Below are positions 31,701 through 43,815 of a stretch of 64,000 nucleotides of DNA, piece after piece. Under the pieces are notes generated by a model. It did not search any database. It saw only the letters and a program-made list of their open reading frames with translations, and was not told where the DNA came from. The translations under genes and the position numbers were made by a program. The DNA lies in contig CM055266.1 in assembly GCA_029237695.1 (NCBI GenBank), positions 107,215,370 through 107,279,369 on the forward strand, read 5' to 3'. The stretch's first letter is position 1; each line of letters begins with the position of its first letter. Source of the DNA: Conchocele bisecta. Lineage: Eukaryota > Mollusca > Bivalvia > Lucinida > Thyasiridae.

Positions 31701-33514
31701 ATTTTTGGACTTATGGCCAACATTGTCTCGTGCGTTTTACCGGCCCGTCCTTTTGGTAGATCTAAACAAGAAACAAAATATAAAAGGCTTAATAGCGATG
31801 ATGGCAATTCCAACTGTTGCCCTGGCATTTATCATGTTTATGATGGTAGTATCTTCTGTGTATACTGATTGTGTGCGCGTGTACGCGTGTCCCTATAGTG
31901 TATACTGTTATGTAGATTTTCATTTCTTTTGCTACATTCTTGTAACCAATGATTTTTTATCATCTTTAAAGCACGAAGAATATAACTGGGCTGGTTCCAT
32001 TTTTTCGACAATTCCTTTGGCCACCATCTTGGATTCAAAATTTTGATTATTCTTTTTCTTTTGGTGATAATCATCTTTTGACCACACACGACAAAACCTG
32101 TGTTATTTTAATTTTTAACAGGTTCCATGGTGGCCATCTTAGATTTAAAAATGGCCCCCCTGAAATCGTATACAATATATTGTAATATTCATATCTATAT
32201 TTATAATGCAGCTATAATGTTCATTTGCTCAGCTATGCCATCTACATACTTCACAAAAAAAATAGCGTTAGTTCCACTTTTTCTGATAACTGGTTTGGCG
32301 GACATTTTGTTTTCAAAATGGCCTCTATGTAAATAATATTTATTGTGTCTTTACTATGTACTGTCTTTATTATTTATTGCATTTATAGTTAGGTTAACTT
32401 GTGTTGACTGTTTTGCTACGTTCTTGGAACAAAAGTTCTTTGTATCATCAAAGAAAACATGTGTTGTTCCTATTGTATTATAATTTTCAAAATGGCTGCC
32501 GTGAAAATCATATAATTCTGATATAATCATGAACAAATCATTTGAACTGATTTTTTCCCAGACTATAATCATTATTGAAAGTAAAACATATATGACTAAA
32601 ATACATCTCAAGTCACTGTGTATGACAAACATGTTATATTTCAAAATGGCCACTGTGTGTATGCAGGAATTTTCTTAATTATGGATACGGTGCGTTCAAT
32701 CAGTTCCATCACCATCTGCATTAGAGTCTACATCTTGTTGGTGCTCATATAAGTGCTGGCACAATCACACTCAAAATGTGGCCAAAAGAGTTGCTTACAT
32801 ATATACCCTATACAAACTTGTATGCAGGAAAGTGTAGAAGCAATGTCGAAAAGGCAGTATTTATGTGATTAAATTACTTTTTCGGCAATAAAACACCATG
32901 TGCACATGTTCAGTATGTGTAGACGATGTATGTAAAATTTCAGTTTGATTGCCAAAACACAGATGGAGAGGTTGAATACACTCTATACATAATACGGAAT
33001 TGTATGCAGGAAACTAGAAAAAGGTATTGTTCCATGGTCATTAGGCTATCATTATTTACGATGACCATATGGTCTTAAGAGTACACAACTTCTGTGTCAA
33101 TATAAAAGTGATCAATGCGTTGATTGCCCAAATAGCGTTTCACTATTTGAAATTGTCATCTCGGTCTGCATTATGGTGTGCTACAAAGGCAAGCCAATGG
33201 CTAATGCATTCATATCATTGATTATCGCAGAAAACTAATACACTCTGATTGAACAGGAATAATGAGGCACGTTATTTGGCCAGAAACGGGTTGGTTATGT
33301 GTACGGACTGACTGTTCTAATGGAGTAAGATCACTTGCCTCTAATGATATAAATATTATATTCACGCCGTCACATATTACAGGATATTTTACTGCTGTTG
33401 AAGTACGTTTCTGGCAAAAACATACTAGTTAATGATACGCTAACCAACGAGTCAGTAACGTACATATATTCTAACTTTATTAAGGGTATGAATGCACATG
33501 TACATGTAATATTT
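31701..33514. other. Non-coding; diverged 'ggccatcttg' repeats
   Basis: Contains spaced units such as 'ggccaccatcttggattca' (32020), 'ggtggccatcttagattta' (32130), 'aaaatggctgccgtg' (32490) and 'aaaatggccactgtg' (32643). No protein recognised. Confidence 0.45.
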
Positions 33515-34085
33515 GCGAACTTATCTGTCAGTGATCACGAGTTGCAAGAAATTGCAAAAGTGACTTGAGTAAGATGCCACAATTGAATATGCTAGAAAGA
33601 AGCGAGTCTAAAGGGATAATTCAATTTCAGAATGCAGTGTTCGCAGAAAATAGTGACGTTATGGGAATACGGAGATAAGCTGAAAGGACATAAACATATA
33701 ATTCTGACTGCACTCGAGTCTAAAATGTTGCAAGCCATGTACAATGGCCGTCTCGGCAATCAGAAATGTCTTAGACGAGTGCTAGGTAGTATGTTCTGGT
33801 AAAATGGTGGGAAGATGCTTAATTGACGATATAAACTGAAATGCCAAAGAGACTTACTCTGATATCACACTATGCTTCAGGCCGGCCATGACAACCTGTT
33901 GCTATAAACATTTCCATATGGAATGAAAAGGAATTTCTGGTAACTGTTAACAAAATTCACACAGCATGAAATCTAAAATAGCCATTGGACAGTTGAAAGG
34001 AACTTACAGTAAGCATGGTGTACCAAGTGTCATATGAAGTCTGCAATTTGCCTATCACGTATTTGCTGCTTTTGCAAAAGAATGA
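33515..34085 (+). pseudogene. Gypsy-type pol fragment (integrase zinc-binding and core)
   Basis: Frames in order give 'NLSVSDHELQEIAKVT' (RNase H to integrase linker), then 'HIILTALESKMLQ' followed by 'AMYNGRLGNQKCLRRVLGSM' ending near 33800, which fits the integrase H2C2 region (HEGHxG..K) though the His residues are altered, and after several breaks 'AIGQLKGTYSKHGVPSVI' near 33975-34035, which fits the rve core just before the second catalytic Asp (here replaced by a stop). The rest of the retrotransposon and its LTRs are not seen. Confidence 0.6.
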
Positions 34086-34169
34086 TATTTCCTTAACACA
34101 TGCTCTATGTAGCCAATGTACAGTGGGTTAGCTGAGCGAACATTAATCATTGTGAAACACAGTTTCTCA

Positions 34170-34880
34170 AAATATCTATATTTTAAAATGGCCGCCATTT
34201 CAAAATCTACTGAAATAATTATGCCAACATGTCTTATCCATAATAAATAATAATAAAAAGCACCACATATAATGACGTTGACGTTAGATATAAATTTAAT
34301 TTTAATGGCATCAATTTTTAAATTAAAAATGGCGGCCATGCGGCTCTTACGAAATGATACAAACTTCAGTTTTGCTATATGTTGTATATAGAAATGTTTT
34401 CAAGTAAACACACACGTTCCAATCACAATATCATTTGAAAGAACACAACTACAGCCACGGAAATACTAGAATGTGTAACACATTTTTGATGTGGCGATGT
34501 ACATAACACACTTAGTTTCGGCGGCAATTTTGAAGATAAAGATTACTTGTAGCACAATACCAGTTAACAATAATCTAAGCAGACTGTGTTCAAAGAATTA
34601 CGAGTATAATCAGAAGGAAAATACAAACTGCTACCACGACATTCAAAAATGTACAATAAATACTGGATTTCCAAGTTTGAAATGGCGGTCATTTTGAAAA
34701 CCAAAATGGTTGGTGTCACAAAATGTATTGACCTCATTCTGCTAATATTTCTTGTCCATAATATTGTGTTTTTCGCTGGAAAAACACCACACATAATGAC
34801 TTTGACCTCGAAATATAAATTTCAATGGCGGCCATTTTTAATTTAAAAATGGCGGTCATATGGCATATAGAATAAAATTG
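34170..34880. repeat. Repeat cluster with ATGGCGGCCAT units
   Basis: 'aaaatggccgccattt' (34186), 'aaaatggcggccatgc' (34326), 'gaaatggcggtcatttt' (34679), 'aatggcggccatttttaat' (34824) and 'aaatggcggtcatatgg' (34847). Between them two segments, 34255-34320 and 34785-34830, are alike ('caccacacataatgacttt' type), indicating a tandem or duplicated repeat. Confidence 0.6.
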
Positions 34881-35225
34881 AACCAACCCCAGTTGTGTTG
34901 TATGTGGTATATAGATGAAAACAAACCTTGGTTTACACAATGTAGCAAAAACAAAATCAAACTCAAGATATCTTACTTTAAAGTAAGGTACTAATGACGG
35001 ACTTGGAAAATTACTTGTCCAGAAAGTAGTTTTAGTTTAAACATATTTTATTGCTCTAAATTTACAATGTAACTTTACAGTTAATAAATACAGGTTAATT
35101 TAGAAGAGCAAATGGGTTGGGCTACAAGTTTTAGCAACATTAGTTACAGCCCGTCCCAAAAGCTTATTGCATATATATAAAGTGGTATAATAGTGGTAGG
35201 TAAATAATTATGATGTTTTACATAT
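34881..35225. other. Nothing recognised
   Basis: AT-rich sequence with no repeat or frame I can assign. Confidence 0.3.
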
Positions 35226-35345
35226 TCTGTAGAGCAAGTATATATACAAACATATATACACATACATACACACATATATACACATATATATGTATACATA
35301 TATACACACATATATATATATATATATATATTACACATATATATA
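35226..35345. repeat. Compound microsatellite (TATACACA)n/(TA)n
   Basis: Alternating purine-pyrimidine sequence of 'atatacac' type followed by TA repeats. Confidence 0.9.
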
Positions 35346-35803
35346 CCCAAATATATCGATGTGCACATGAGCACATCAGTCTAGGTGTTGAAATAATATG
35401 TTTTTCATAAACAGACATATTAATGTACTCATGATAAATCGAAAATAAACAATAAAACAGGATAAGTGTTCAATGTGCTGCACCAAATGTCCTCACCGCA
35501 CACACTCCAGAATCTGGGACCACGATTATGAGACCCCCCGAATATGCTCTCGTACCCCATACTCGAAATCAAACAGCTCTGCCGGCCATTACCGAGCGAA
35601 GCCCAATCATGACCGATAGAAAGTCCAAATGCGAGCACGGAGCACCTAACACATTGCGGAAGACCCACGAGCACGAGCCCAGGTAACCATTTATAATAAT
35701 TGTATTCATGCAGGAACGCAGTATTTATGTAAATAGTTAATTTTATATAGACGTTACTTGTTTAATGTAGTTTTGTAAAAACGCAATACATATACGGATG
35801 CAG

Positions 35804-36189
35804 TTATATGAATCGTCGAGTCAGTTTAATGTAAGTTTGCACTTCTGTAAATATGCGAGTATTGTCTTCCACATTTAGTGACTCTTTTCCGAATAATAGG
35901 GTTTTAACAGATAGTGGATGGTACTGACGGGTTGCTGCAAAAAAGTTTAATCGTTGCTGATGGAATAGTTGGCATTTAAAAAGAAAATGTTCGGCATCTT
36001 CATCTTCGAGTGTACATTGGCATAAAGGGGATTCTCTCAAGTGATTCATATATAGATCAGCATTAAGATTACTACATTGGTTTCTTATGCGGCAGTGGTA
36101 AATGGATAATTTTCTGTCGCCGATAAGAAAATATTCTGGAACAATTGGAGGTCTGAATAGTTGTTTTAGTTTATTTTTATTCAGAAAGT
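35804..36189 (-). pseudogene. LINE reverse-transcriptase ORF, C-terminal fragment
   Basis: Open on the minus strand for about 128 residues from the left of 36189 to a stop at 35804. It shows 'FRPPIVPEYFLIGDRKLSIY', 'HCRIRNQCSNLNADLYMN' and the terminal zinc-knuckle-like 'SPLCQCTLEDEDAEHFLFKC' followed by 'FHQQR'. This is the usual C-terminus of a non-LTR retrotransposon ORF2 (C-x-C, then H and C). The RT domain is absent; the copy is 5'-truncated as is usual for LINEs. I cannot assign the clade firmly. Confidence 0.7.
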
Positions 36190-36579
36190 AGACTAAAGCA
36201 GCCCAAGATATTCAGATACAATCAATTGGTCATGCAAAACAATTTACAGCATCCATAGGCATGGCAACATATATGGAACCAAACTTAAAGCATTTGATAA
36301 CCTGTCTGTCAGTAGAAAGTATGCAATTGCGTCCCAGTTACCCTGTATATGCAGAAAACGTGTAGACCATTTTAAGAAATACCATGCATATTGACAAGTA
36401 CATGTATAGTAATTAACTTGGCATCTAACAATTAGCATAACTAATTTTACTGACAGGTGATTGTAGTTACATTAGTTTGTTAAAGCTTTATGATAGTTTC
36501 AATGATTATCGTAAATTTTTACAAAAATAGTTGGTCGGGCGAACGCGACGGCGTAAATTAACAGTGGGGTTCCTCCTTT

Positions 36580-36865
36580 CAGGAATCACGATTTTCCTTG
36601 TTTGGCCCTCCAGTACATTTTTATCTTTGGCTCTTTTGTTACCTGGGAGTTGAATTGGGTTATTCTCCATTATAAAAGTAGTAAGATCCTACTGCTTTTG
36701 GGAGGGGGCCAAACGATTCTGGTGTGGCGAGGACCTGGCATGTACATGTACTTGTACAGGTAACATATGGGATTTAGTACTAAACCCACTGACCCGATCT
36801 TAAATGACCTTAGCTGTTGATAGGCCGTTAAACCCCAACAAAGAAACAAACAAACAAAAATAGTT
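36580..36865 (+). mobile_element. SINE-like repeat with (AAAC)n tail
   Basis: Same family as 7010-7375: 'gtttggccctccagtacat', 'tctggtgtggcgaggacctg', then 'cttagctgttgataggccgt' and the tail 'aaagaaacaaacaaacaaa'. The tail marks the 3' end, so this copy is on the + strand. Confidence 0.7.
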
Positions 36866-37862
36866 TATGACATTAACAATGTTTCAAAGTTTGAAACACA
36901 ATCATTTATTTTTTAAACATAATAAAGCAATTACCAGAACTTAATATTTACATATAAAGTATAAATGTTCAAGGGTAGTGATTTCTAAGCCTATTTATTA
37001 GGCAATCGAATTTCAAGTGACCTTAACATATGACAAAATCTAAATATATTCAAAATATTACCACACCCACATTGTATACATTGTGAACTCGACATATCAG
37101 TCGCATAACTTACTAATTAAATACATGTATATTATTTACATATATATACTGTAATTTGCATCTTAGGACACTTAAATATTCATGATTCTGACTTACAAAG
37201 CCTCCAATGTTAGAAATACACGTCTTTTTTCTATCCTGCTCAGCACTGAATTGCCGAGTCTGCCATCTTGAATTTCAACTTCCGGTTAATAAATGGCTTC
37301 TTAGGGGGGTAAAACACATATTTTTATAGTATGAATCTGCTTGAATTTGACACAAAAGTTGACTAATATTCAATCTATACATATTTATGTGTAAGTTTAT
37401 ATTACAAAATCAAGTGAAATCGTCAGTAATACCTATTATTTCTGCAATTATTTTTTCAAAGTCTTTGTAATTGTATATTTTTAGCGATGTCATGTGGGAT
37501 TTCCCAGTTTTTTTTATCTTACATCAGTTCTCTTCAACGTTCTTGCAATGTTGGTCCCCTGTACCCAGTAAATACACAGTATTTGACCGAAATAAAACGG
37601 GTTTAAATCAGGGCTGCAAATTTCAATTTATGAATTATCATGAGATACCGGTCACGTGGGTCAATTGACACCCTTGAACATCGCATAATCCTCATTCCAT
37701 CAGCTATCCGGCACATAAAAAGTTTGGTCAGAAGAACATAACGGAAAGTTTGATTTTATAAGCAATGTAATCACTTAAAATAACAGAGCAGAAATATACA
37801 GTTTCTATATAATAAAACTCAATGTGAACTTCCAAATAAAACCAACCGAAGCGGTAATACAA
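36866..37862. other. No gene recognised
   Basis: AT-rich. A unit 'tgccatcttgaatttcaact' lies at 37261. No supported coding sequence. Confidence 0.3.
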
Positions 37863-38462
37863 TTACCGGTATGTCAATTTCAACAACTCCAGCATCGACT
37901 CTAGTATCGTTGACAACGTCAACAACTCCAGCATCGACTCTAGTATCGTTGACAATGTGAACAACTCCAGCATCGACTCCAGTATCATCGACAACGTCAA
38001 CAATTCCAGCATCGACTCCAGTATCTTTGACGACTTCGACAACTTTAGCATCGACTCCAGTATCGTTGACAACGTCAACAACTCCAGCATCGACTCCAAT
38101 ATCTTTGACGACTACGATAACTCCAGCATCGACTACAGTATCGCTGACTAAGTCATCAACTGCAACATCGACTACAGCATCGCTTCTACGTTAATATCAT
38201 CAACTCTCTTTTCTGATGCCGTAAGAAGTACATCCGAACGGATCGATGAAGCTAGTCAGTCGTCATCAAGAACGATTGTTTTAGAAACACGTACTATTTT
38301 CCTGTTGTTTCCATTGTAATTATAATGACCCTTATACGTTATTTTCGACGAAATTGGATATGCATGAATCAGAAACATAAAGCAAAATTGGATTTAGAAA
38401 TGACTAATATTGTTTATAGAAGGACATCAACAGATGAAACAAAGCTTTTATTTATCTACTGA
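37863..38462 (+). pseudogene. Thr/Ser/Pro repeat followed by a transmembrane tail (mucin-like relic)
   Basis: About seven 39-bp units ('caacaactccagcatcgact' type) run from 37882 to 38160. One frame reads STTPASTPVSLTT per unit, a mucin-like composition; it is broken by a TGA near 37958 and a TAA at 38192. A shifted frame carries on S/T-rich to 38220. From about 38258 another frame encodes 'TYYFPVVSIVIIMTLI' (38289 on), a membrane span, then a basic 'RYFRRNW' and a 30-residue tail ending TGA 38460-38462. The layout is a membrane mucin-like end. A possible donor 'gtaaga' lies at 38221. Either the gene is decayed or exon boundaries are hidden here. Confidence 0.4.
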
Positions 38463-38609
38463 GGTCCTTAAAATGTGACTGTGCCTGGAGAAATGTGCTT
38501 GTGGGTTTATTAACGAGTAGCTCCTGATATTGTGTAAAACTGCACCAGGATAAGAACCTATACTGTTTGTTATAAGCAGGACAGGTGTTTCACCGACTGA
38601 AATGACAAT

Positions 38610-38695
38610 CAGTGCAGATCCTGATCAGAGAGCACATACATTTTGGCTGAGCTGGGTCATATACTGGTCGCATAAGTCCCATTTCTCGAGGCATT
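38610..38695 (+). repeat. Half copy of palindromic family P
   Basis: 'gatcctgatcag' followed by 'tactggtcgcataagtccca' and 'tttctcg', matching the right half of the family. Confidence 0.5.
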
Positions 38696-38951
38696 GCCGC
38701 ACATTAGTTAAGTACATCACCAACCCAATCAAGTTTGATCGTGATCATGGTGATGGCTGTCATTTGTTTATTGGCATTTTACAGTTTTCAATAAAACTGA
38801 ACATATACATCATCTAACTGTATAAACACTTGGATTATACCCTAATCTACATTTATAAACATACACCAGCAGTGTATTGTTCATTTCAATACAATGTTAT
38901 TTTGTTTATTGTTGTTGTTTTTTTGTCAAATATTCATGAAGTTTGTCAATA

Positions 38952-39692
38952 CAGTAGAACTTCGATAACTAGAACAGGTCTGGCTCGAACACCATGGAAA
39001 ACTCGAACTTGTTCGACAGTCCCGGCAAATTTCCTATATAATTCATGTAATAAAACACCTTAAACTCGAACTATGAATTACTCGAACAGTCGAACATGTG
39101 GATCAGTCCCGTGGATGGTCAAACAGTGGTAATTACCGCTAATAACTCGAACAGGTAAGTCTGTGATCAGCTGTTTGTCTAACGAGGTGCGAATTCCACC
39201 ATTGCGTGCGGTCGCGTTGAATAGTTTCCCTTGACGCGGGATGACATTAAATCACGAATCGCAAACAATAGCGGCGTGAATTACGGGCGTTAATTTATAG
39301 TATTTATAATTGTATACTGACATTGTTTCGTTTATATTTTCCGTTTGTATGTTCATTCCAACCACTTGTGATATGTGCTATTTTCAGACACTGGGAATAC
39401 CAGTATTATGTATAGACGAAAAAGCGGAACATAGCGGCTTATTTGACGTATAATTACATGTAAATATTGAATAAAACAGCAACTTTACAATTGTATTTGT
39501 TATTTTTCATTTCTCCCTCCAAATGTAATGCATATACAATGGCATGTCACATTGGTCATCTCATATATTCACATAAGTGATTTTATTGACTGAATGTGAC
39601 AGTACATTTTTGAAACTTCATTCCCTCGAACTATGCATCGCTGGAACTCAAACTCGATTCCGTTGCCGGTTCGAGCGATCGAAGTTCTACTG
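38952..39692. mobile_element. Tigger/pogo-like non-autonomous element, 741 bp
   Basis: The terminal repeats are 'cagtagaacttcgataact' at the left and the complement of 'cagtagaacttcgatcgct' at the right, flanked on both sides by the dinucleotide TA (38950-38951 and 39693-39694). The inner sequence carries many 'ctcgaac' motifs next to the ends. No transposase frame remains. Confidence 0.75.
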
Positions 39693-39694
39693 TA

Positions 39695-40152
39695 AAATAA
39701 AAATAATTATTTCTATAAACAATAAAAGTTTAAAACATTTCACAACTACTATCTTCATGCATATTTAAATAACGTTATTTAATTTAAAAATATGTAAATT
39801 TGATACTTTATCACTGTTTTCAATAATTCCACAGGAAAATGTCACTTTACAAGAGTAAGCCGCCATGACTGTATATCAAGACAGTCATGAAGTCACGAGT
39901 AGACACATATGTTAATATTTGTAATAAATTGAACATGCCATTCATTTTTACCCCGAATCAGTAGCAATTTTTCATATAAAATGTGATATTTTCCGTAAAT
40001 GACATTGTATTCGGTATGCATTTTGAAATTATGTTATGTAAACGTTTGATGTCATTTACTGCAAATATCACATTGTCATGAAAAATCTCAGCTGTTCTCT
40101 AGAACAATATCATTAACTGAGCTATTTATGTTCTGGGTTGTTTTTCTTTCAG
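39695..40152. other. Non-coding, leads into an exon
   Basis: AT-rich; contains an imperfect inverted repeat around 39960-40085 ('ttttcatataaaatgtgata' against 'gatttttcatgacaatgtga' type). The polypyrimidine tract 'tttttctttcag' closes it. Confidence 0.3.
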
Positions 40153-40364
40153 ACTACAAATATGCACTGATTGCATCGAGCACTGCATGTGGCCTGACTA
40201 TGACAATATTTATCAGCGTAAAGGTTTACATCAATATTCAGATTGCAACAACAGCAAATCGTTCCAAAGTTGAGTTCTTCGATCGTTTGTACCATCAGCA
40301 AATCCTGGACTCCCGGACATGCAGTCGATCTGGTGATATGGCACCAATAAGGCACCGCCTCTGA
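40153..40364 (+). CDS. Terminal exon with transmembrane segment and basic tail
   Basis: Acceptor 'gtttttctttcag' ends at 40152; the exon begins in phase 1 and stays open for 70 residues to a TGA at 40362-40364. The sequence is YKYALIASSTACGLTM, TIFISVKVYINIQIA (hydrophobic, probably a membrane span) and then a hydrophilic tail with 'RSKVEFFDRLYHQQILDSRT' and 'RSGDMAPIRHRL'. I do not recognise the gene. The strong acceptor and long open frame make a real exon plausible. It resembles the 18166 exon in layout and phase but not in sequence. Confidence 0.5.
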
Positions 40365-41150
40365 CACGCCTCCAGTCCCTAATTTATAATGAGCTGCAGA
40401 CCTGCCAGTGTCACTACAGGGTCACTACATTCCTTATCACTTGAATTTTCGTCAATATTGATTTATAAAAAATGCAATAAATGTATTTCCTTACATGTCA
40501 AAAGTGACCACAAAATACAAAGCTCATGACAAATTGGGCGAGTTCTGATGTTGTCGACTTATGGAAACTATGCCTGATTTTCTAAATCAATTTCATCGAA
40601 AACTGATGCGATAAGGGATGTATTCCATATCCCAGCTTGCGGTTGTGAAGTGTAATTTGACGCTTTTCCAAAAAACATGAATGTGTTGCACTGAAAATGT
40701 ACCCTTTCTCCATACTGATTGTATGCTATGCTGTTTACAATAAGTAATTGATTTGCATATGTAATTTGGACAATTCCATTCATATCAAGGGAGAAATATA
40801 ACACGTACAGTTGCTCAACAAACTGCGAAGCTACAAACTTGTATACATAAGTTGACATTTAGAGAGAAACGCAACAAATTGCAAATATATGGAGGAGTTG
40901 AATATGTAATTTGGGCCATGTGGACTGTTCCGTTAACATTTTGGGAGAAACACAGCACATTGCAAAGCTACTCATGTGCTCCATACACAAACCACCTAAC
41001 ATGACATGATTCAAACAGTCCAAATTATATAATACAAGTCGAGGCAATGTTGGTTTAGTCATACTGTCATTCAAGCAATATGGCTGTTTACTTAAATGTA
41101 TGCTATGGATGCATATTCTGCACTAATTGGATATGTTATGATTACAGTAA
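40365..41150. other. No gene recognised
   Basis: Contains 'attgcaaatatat' and 'gcacattgcaaagc' type repeated words around 40870-40980, suggesting a short internal duplication. No supported coding frame. Confidence 0.3.
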
Positions 41151-41361
41151 ACTTAACTCATTCGCCCCTAGCGCCGAGATATCCGTGTCCCGCACGCCGA
41201 GTTAACTCGTTGTATCCGACGATAATTGTTGCGCGACGATAATTGACGGCTCGATAAAGCTAGCATTTTATCCCGCACGACGTCGAGTTATGTCGTCTTT
41301 GGCTATTGGTCGTTTTCAATAGATATTTAGAGATCGGCGTAAATTCTGCCAATCAGATTTC

Positions 41362-41559
41362 TTGTTATATATGACAAAGAAAGATGGATTTCCATATGGC
41401 GAAAATTTGAAATGTTTACAACAGAGGAAAGCATCGAAATTTACAATTTACAATTTAAATAGGCGAATAATTGTGCCCAACCGGCCTGATCCCAACTGGC
41501 GGCCAGTGGTTGAAGAGGAGAGCCTGGCTCAGATCCGGGTGTTTATGCGCATTTTGCAG
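41362..41559 (+). CDS. Candidate exon ending in a perfect splice donor
   Basis: An open frame (ATG at 41371) covers 'MTKKDGFPYGENLKCLQQRK' and 'VPNRPDPNWRPVVEEESLAQ' plus 'IRVFMRILQ', and ends in CAG|GTGAGT with the donor at 41560-41565, phase 0. The region just upstream (41150-41340) is CpG-rich with 'cgacg' and 'gttaactcg' motifs, unlike its surroundings. The 'NWRPVVEEES' block is faintly like the start of piggyBac-type transposase domains, but this is weak. Confidence 0.35.
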
Positions 41560-41589
41560 GTGAGTTGGTGTTATTATTTACATCACATC

Positions 41590-41835
41590 CCAGCAAACAC
41601 ACGACGTCGGTACAACGTCGGATATAGGTCGGATCTAGATCGCGACGTCGGCGACTCAAATCCAACGTCAGCCCGACGTCGAAACCCCGATGTCGAAACA
41701 TTACGACGTCGTACTGACGTTCTTTGCTAGTCGTAGTTCTTCGCGACACAACAAATACAACGTCGCGTTGATGTCAGAAGTACGACGTCGGATCAACGTC
41801 CGTTTCCGATGTTGAATAGACGTCTGGTACCGGTC
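41590..41835. repeat. ACGTC-rich palindromic repeat
   Basis: About fifteen 'acgtc' or 'gacgt' words in both orientations ('cacgacgtcggtacaacgtc', 'acgtcagcccgacgtc'), starting at 'cccagcaaacacacgac'. Because ACGT and GACGTC are self-complementary the region can fold many ways. Probably a non-autonomous element. Confidence 0.6.
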
Positions 41836-42792
41836 GTGATTGGTATGCATGCTAAAAGGTGACTCATTGTCAGTAGATCTATATCTATGTTAGCCTATAG
41901 ATACGCCAATGCAAGAGCCACTGACCTGGTTTTCACACCAACTTAATTCAGTGTAACCTTTATTTGCTCCATGTTTAGGCCATGTAATTAATCATTGTAT
42001 ATAGCCGATTAATTATGCATTTTAGGTTGGGCTGGGCGGACATAAAAACTAATTAATTTAATGGTGTAGAATTATATGTTGAGAATCTCCTGTGATCGCG
42101 AGATGGTTTATTGGTGTCCCTGTCGAGTGCCACTGGACCTGGTTCCCGCGTTACTGCATAACGGTGCAGCAATACGCTGGTAGCTAGCCGACCGACTCAT
42201 TCGAATCATTCGGAACTATCTCGTATATTGTCTCCAAAGGTTATCCCGCCATTTCCATTTGTTCAGTTTGTCATTTAGCGAAGCGAAGCGAATTTGGAAT
42301 TGCTGAAAGTCTTTCAAAGATCGGTTGATTATTAGAAAAAAAACAGCGTGCTTATGTAAGTATAGTGTTGCATGCGTGTCTGCTAACATGTTTTAAAAAA
42401 CATTTTTAATACAAACATGCATGACAACGCCATGACATGAATTAACAGGCCTCGACAAATATTGTCAAATTCCTAATTTTCCACTCGTCCAGATTCGAAA
42501 GTTTCGTCTGCTTTTTTTTGTCATTGTATCATATTTATTATTGAAACATGTTTCGGTAGTAGTATGGGTTAATATTTATTCCGCACAATCTCTCGTCCAG
42601 ATAGAAGATTCACGCGCCAATACGACCGGATGAGTGGATTTGTCGTGGCCTGATTCGTGAAATTATTTCGACCCGTTTCACTTGTCACATTCCTGTGATT
42701 GTCGCTATTTTATTCACCATTGACAAACCGATCATGTGTTCTGGTATTTTGTTTCCATATCATTCGAGCCACTCGGACTCAAGCATTTCGAT
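41836..42792. other. No gene recognised
   Basis: Moderately CpG-containing sequence without assignable frames or repeats. Confidence 0.3.
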
Positions 42793-43096
42793 TGGGTAAT
42801 GGTGTCATTTGACGGTCCTCGGCAAAAACCATTCCTAAATAAAATATATTTAGTAATAATAGAGTGTAGAATAGTGTCTAGAAGTACACAATATTGGGTG
42901 ATGGTGTATTTTGATGGAACCCCCCCCCCCCCCAAAGACGCCCCTCGGAAGGAAATGTTTCATGGATTCTGATTGGTCGAGGCGCTCATTCCGAGGGGCA
43001 CAAACGGTGAGGTCCCCTGTAAGACACAAGCACCCAATGTTGAGCATGAACATTTCCTTTCCAAGTACGAGGTCAGTCAAATGACACTATTACCTT
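42793..43096. mobile_element. 304-bp inverted-repeat element
   Basis: The ends 'gggtaatggtgtcatttgac' and 'gtcaaatgacactattacc' are inverted repeats. Inner segments also pair ('ttgggtgatggtg', 'caatgttgagcatgaac'). A run of 13 C (42921-42933) lies near the middle. Confidence 0.5.
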
Positions 43097-43139
43097 TTGA
43101 TTGGTTTTTAGCCTGTTACCAAATACCGGTGACCTAAGC

Positions 43140-43815
43140 ACTGCATTTAGACTTATTATACCCAGTTTTTAAGAGAGAAAAAATGGGTATATTGTTTTAG
43201 TCACGAGTGTCCATATGTCCGTTCGTCCGTCTGTTCGTCCGTCCGTTGTCCGTCCGTCCGTCCGTCCGTCCGGGCCAACGTCCGGGGGTTTGAGAGTTTA
43301 GGGGCGTGGTTAGGAACAAAAGATTCCTTTGTAATATTCCGTAAGCTCATAAACTCTATTGTTGTTTAGGGGCTTTTTCATTGTTCTTCAAACAATGGAA
43401 ATACCCCATAAACCCAAAATGTTGGAACGTCCGTCCGTCCGGGCCAACGTCCGGGGGTTTGAGAGCTTAGGGGCGTGGTTAGGAACAAAGGTTCCTTTGT
43501 AATATTCCGTAACCTCATAAACTCTATTGTTGTTTAGGGGCTTTTTCATTGTTCTTCAAACAATGGAAATACCCCATAAACCCAAAATGTTGGAACGTCC
43601 GTCCGTCCGTCCGTCCGTCCGTCCGGGCCAACGTCCGGGAGTTTGAGAGCTTAGGGGCGGGGTTAGGAACAAAAGATTCCTTTGTAATATTCCGTAAGCT
43701 CATAAACTCTATTGTTGTTTAGGGGCTTTTTCATTGTTCTTCAAACAATGGAAATACCCCATAAACCCAAAATGTTGGAACGTCCGTCCGTATATGTCCG
43801 TCCGTCACGTTTCTT
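43140..43815 (+). repeat. (TCCG)n microsatellite with three ~169-184-bp tandem units
   Basis: Units starting 'gggccaacgtccggg' at 43272, 43441 and 43625 are nearly identical, with 'gagcttaggggcg', 'attgttgtttagggg' and 'aacccaaaatgttggaacg'. Unit length varies with the number of TCCG repeats between them. Confidence 0.9.

Noticed and set aside
35144..35418. Open frames rich in Ile, Tyr and Thr
   Set aside because: They are translations of the TATACACA microsatellite.
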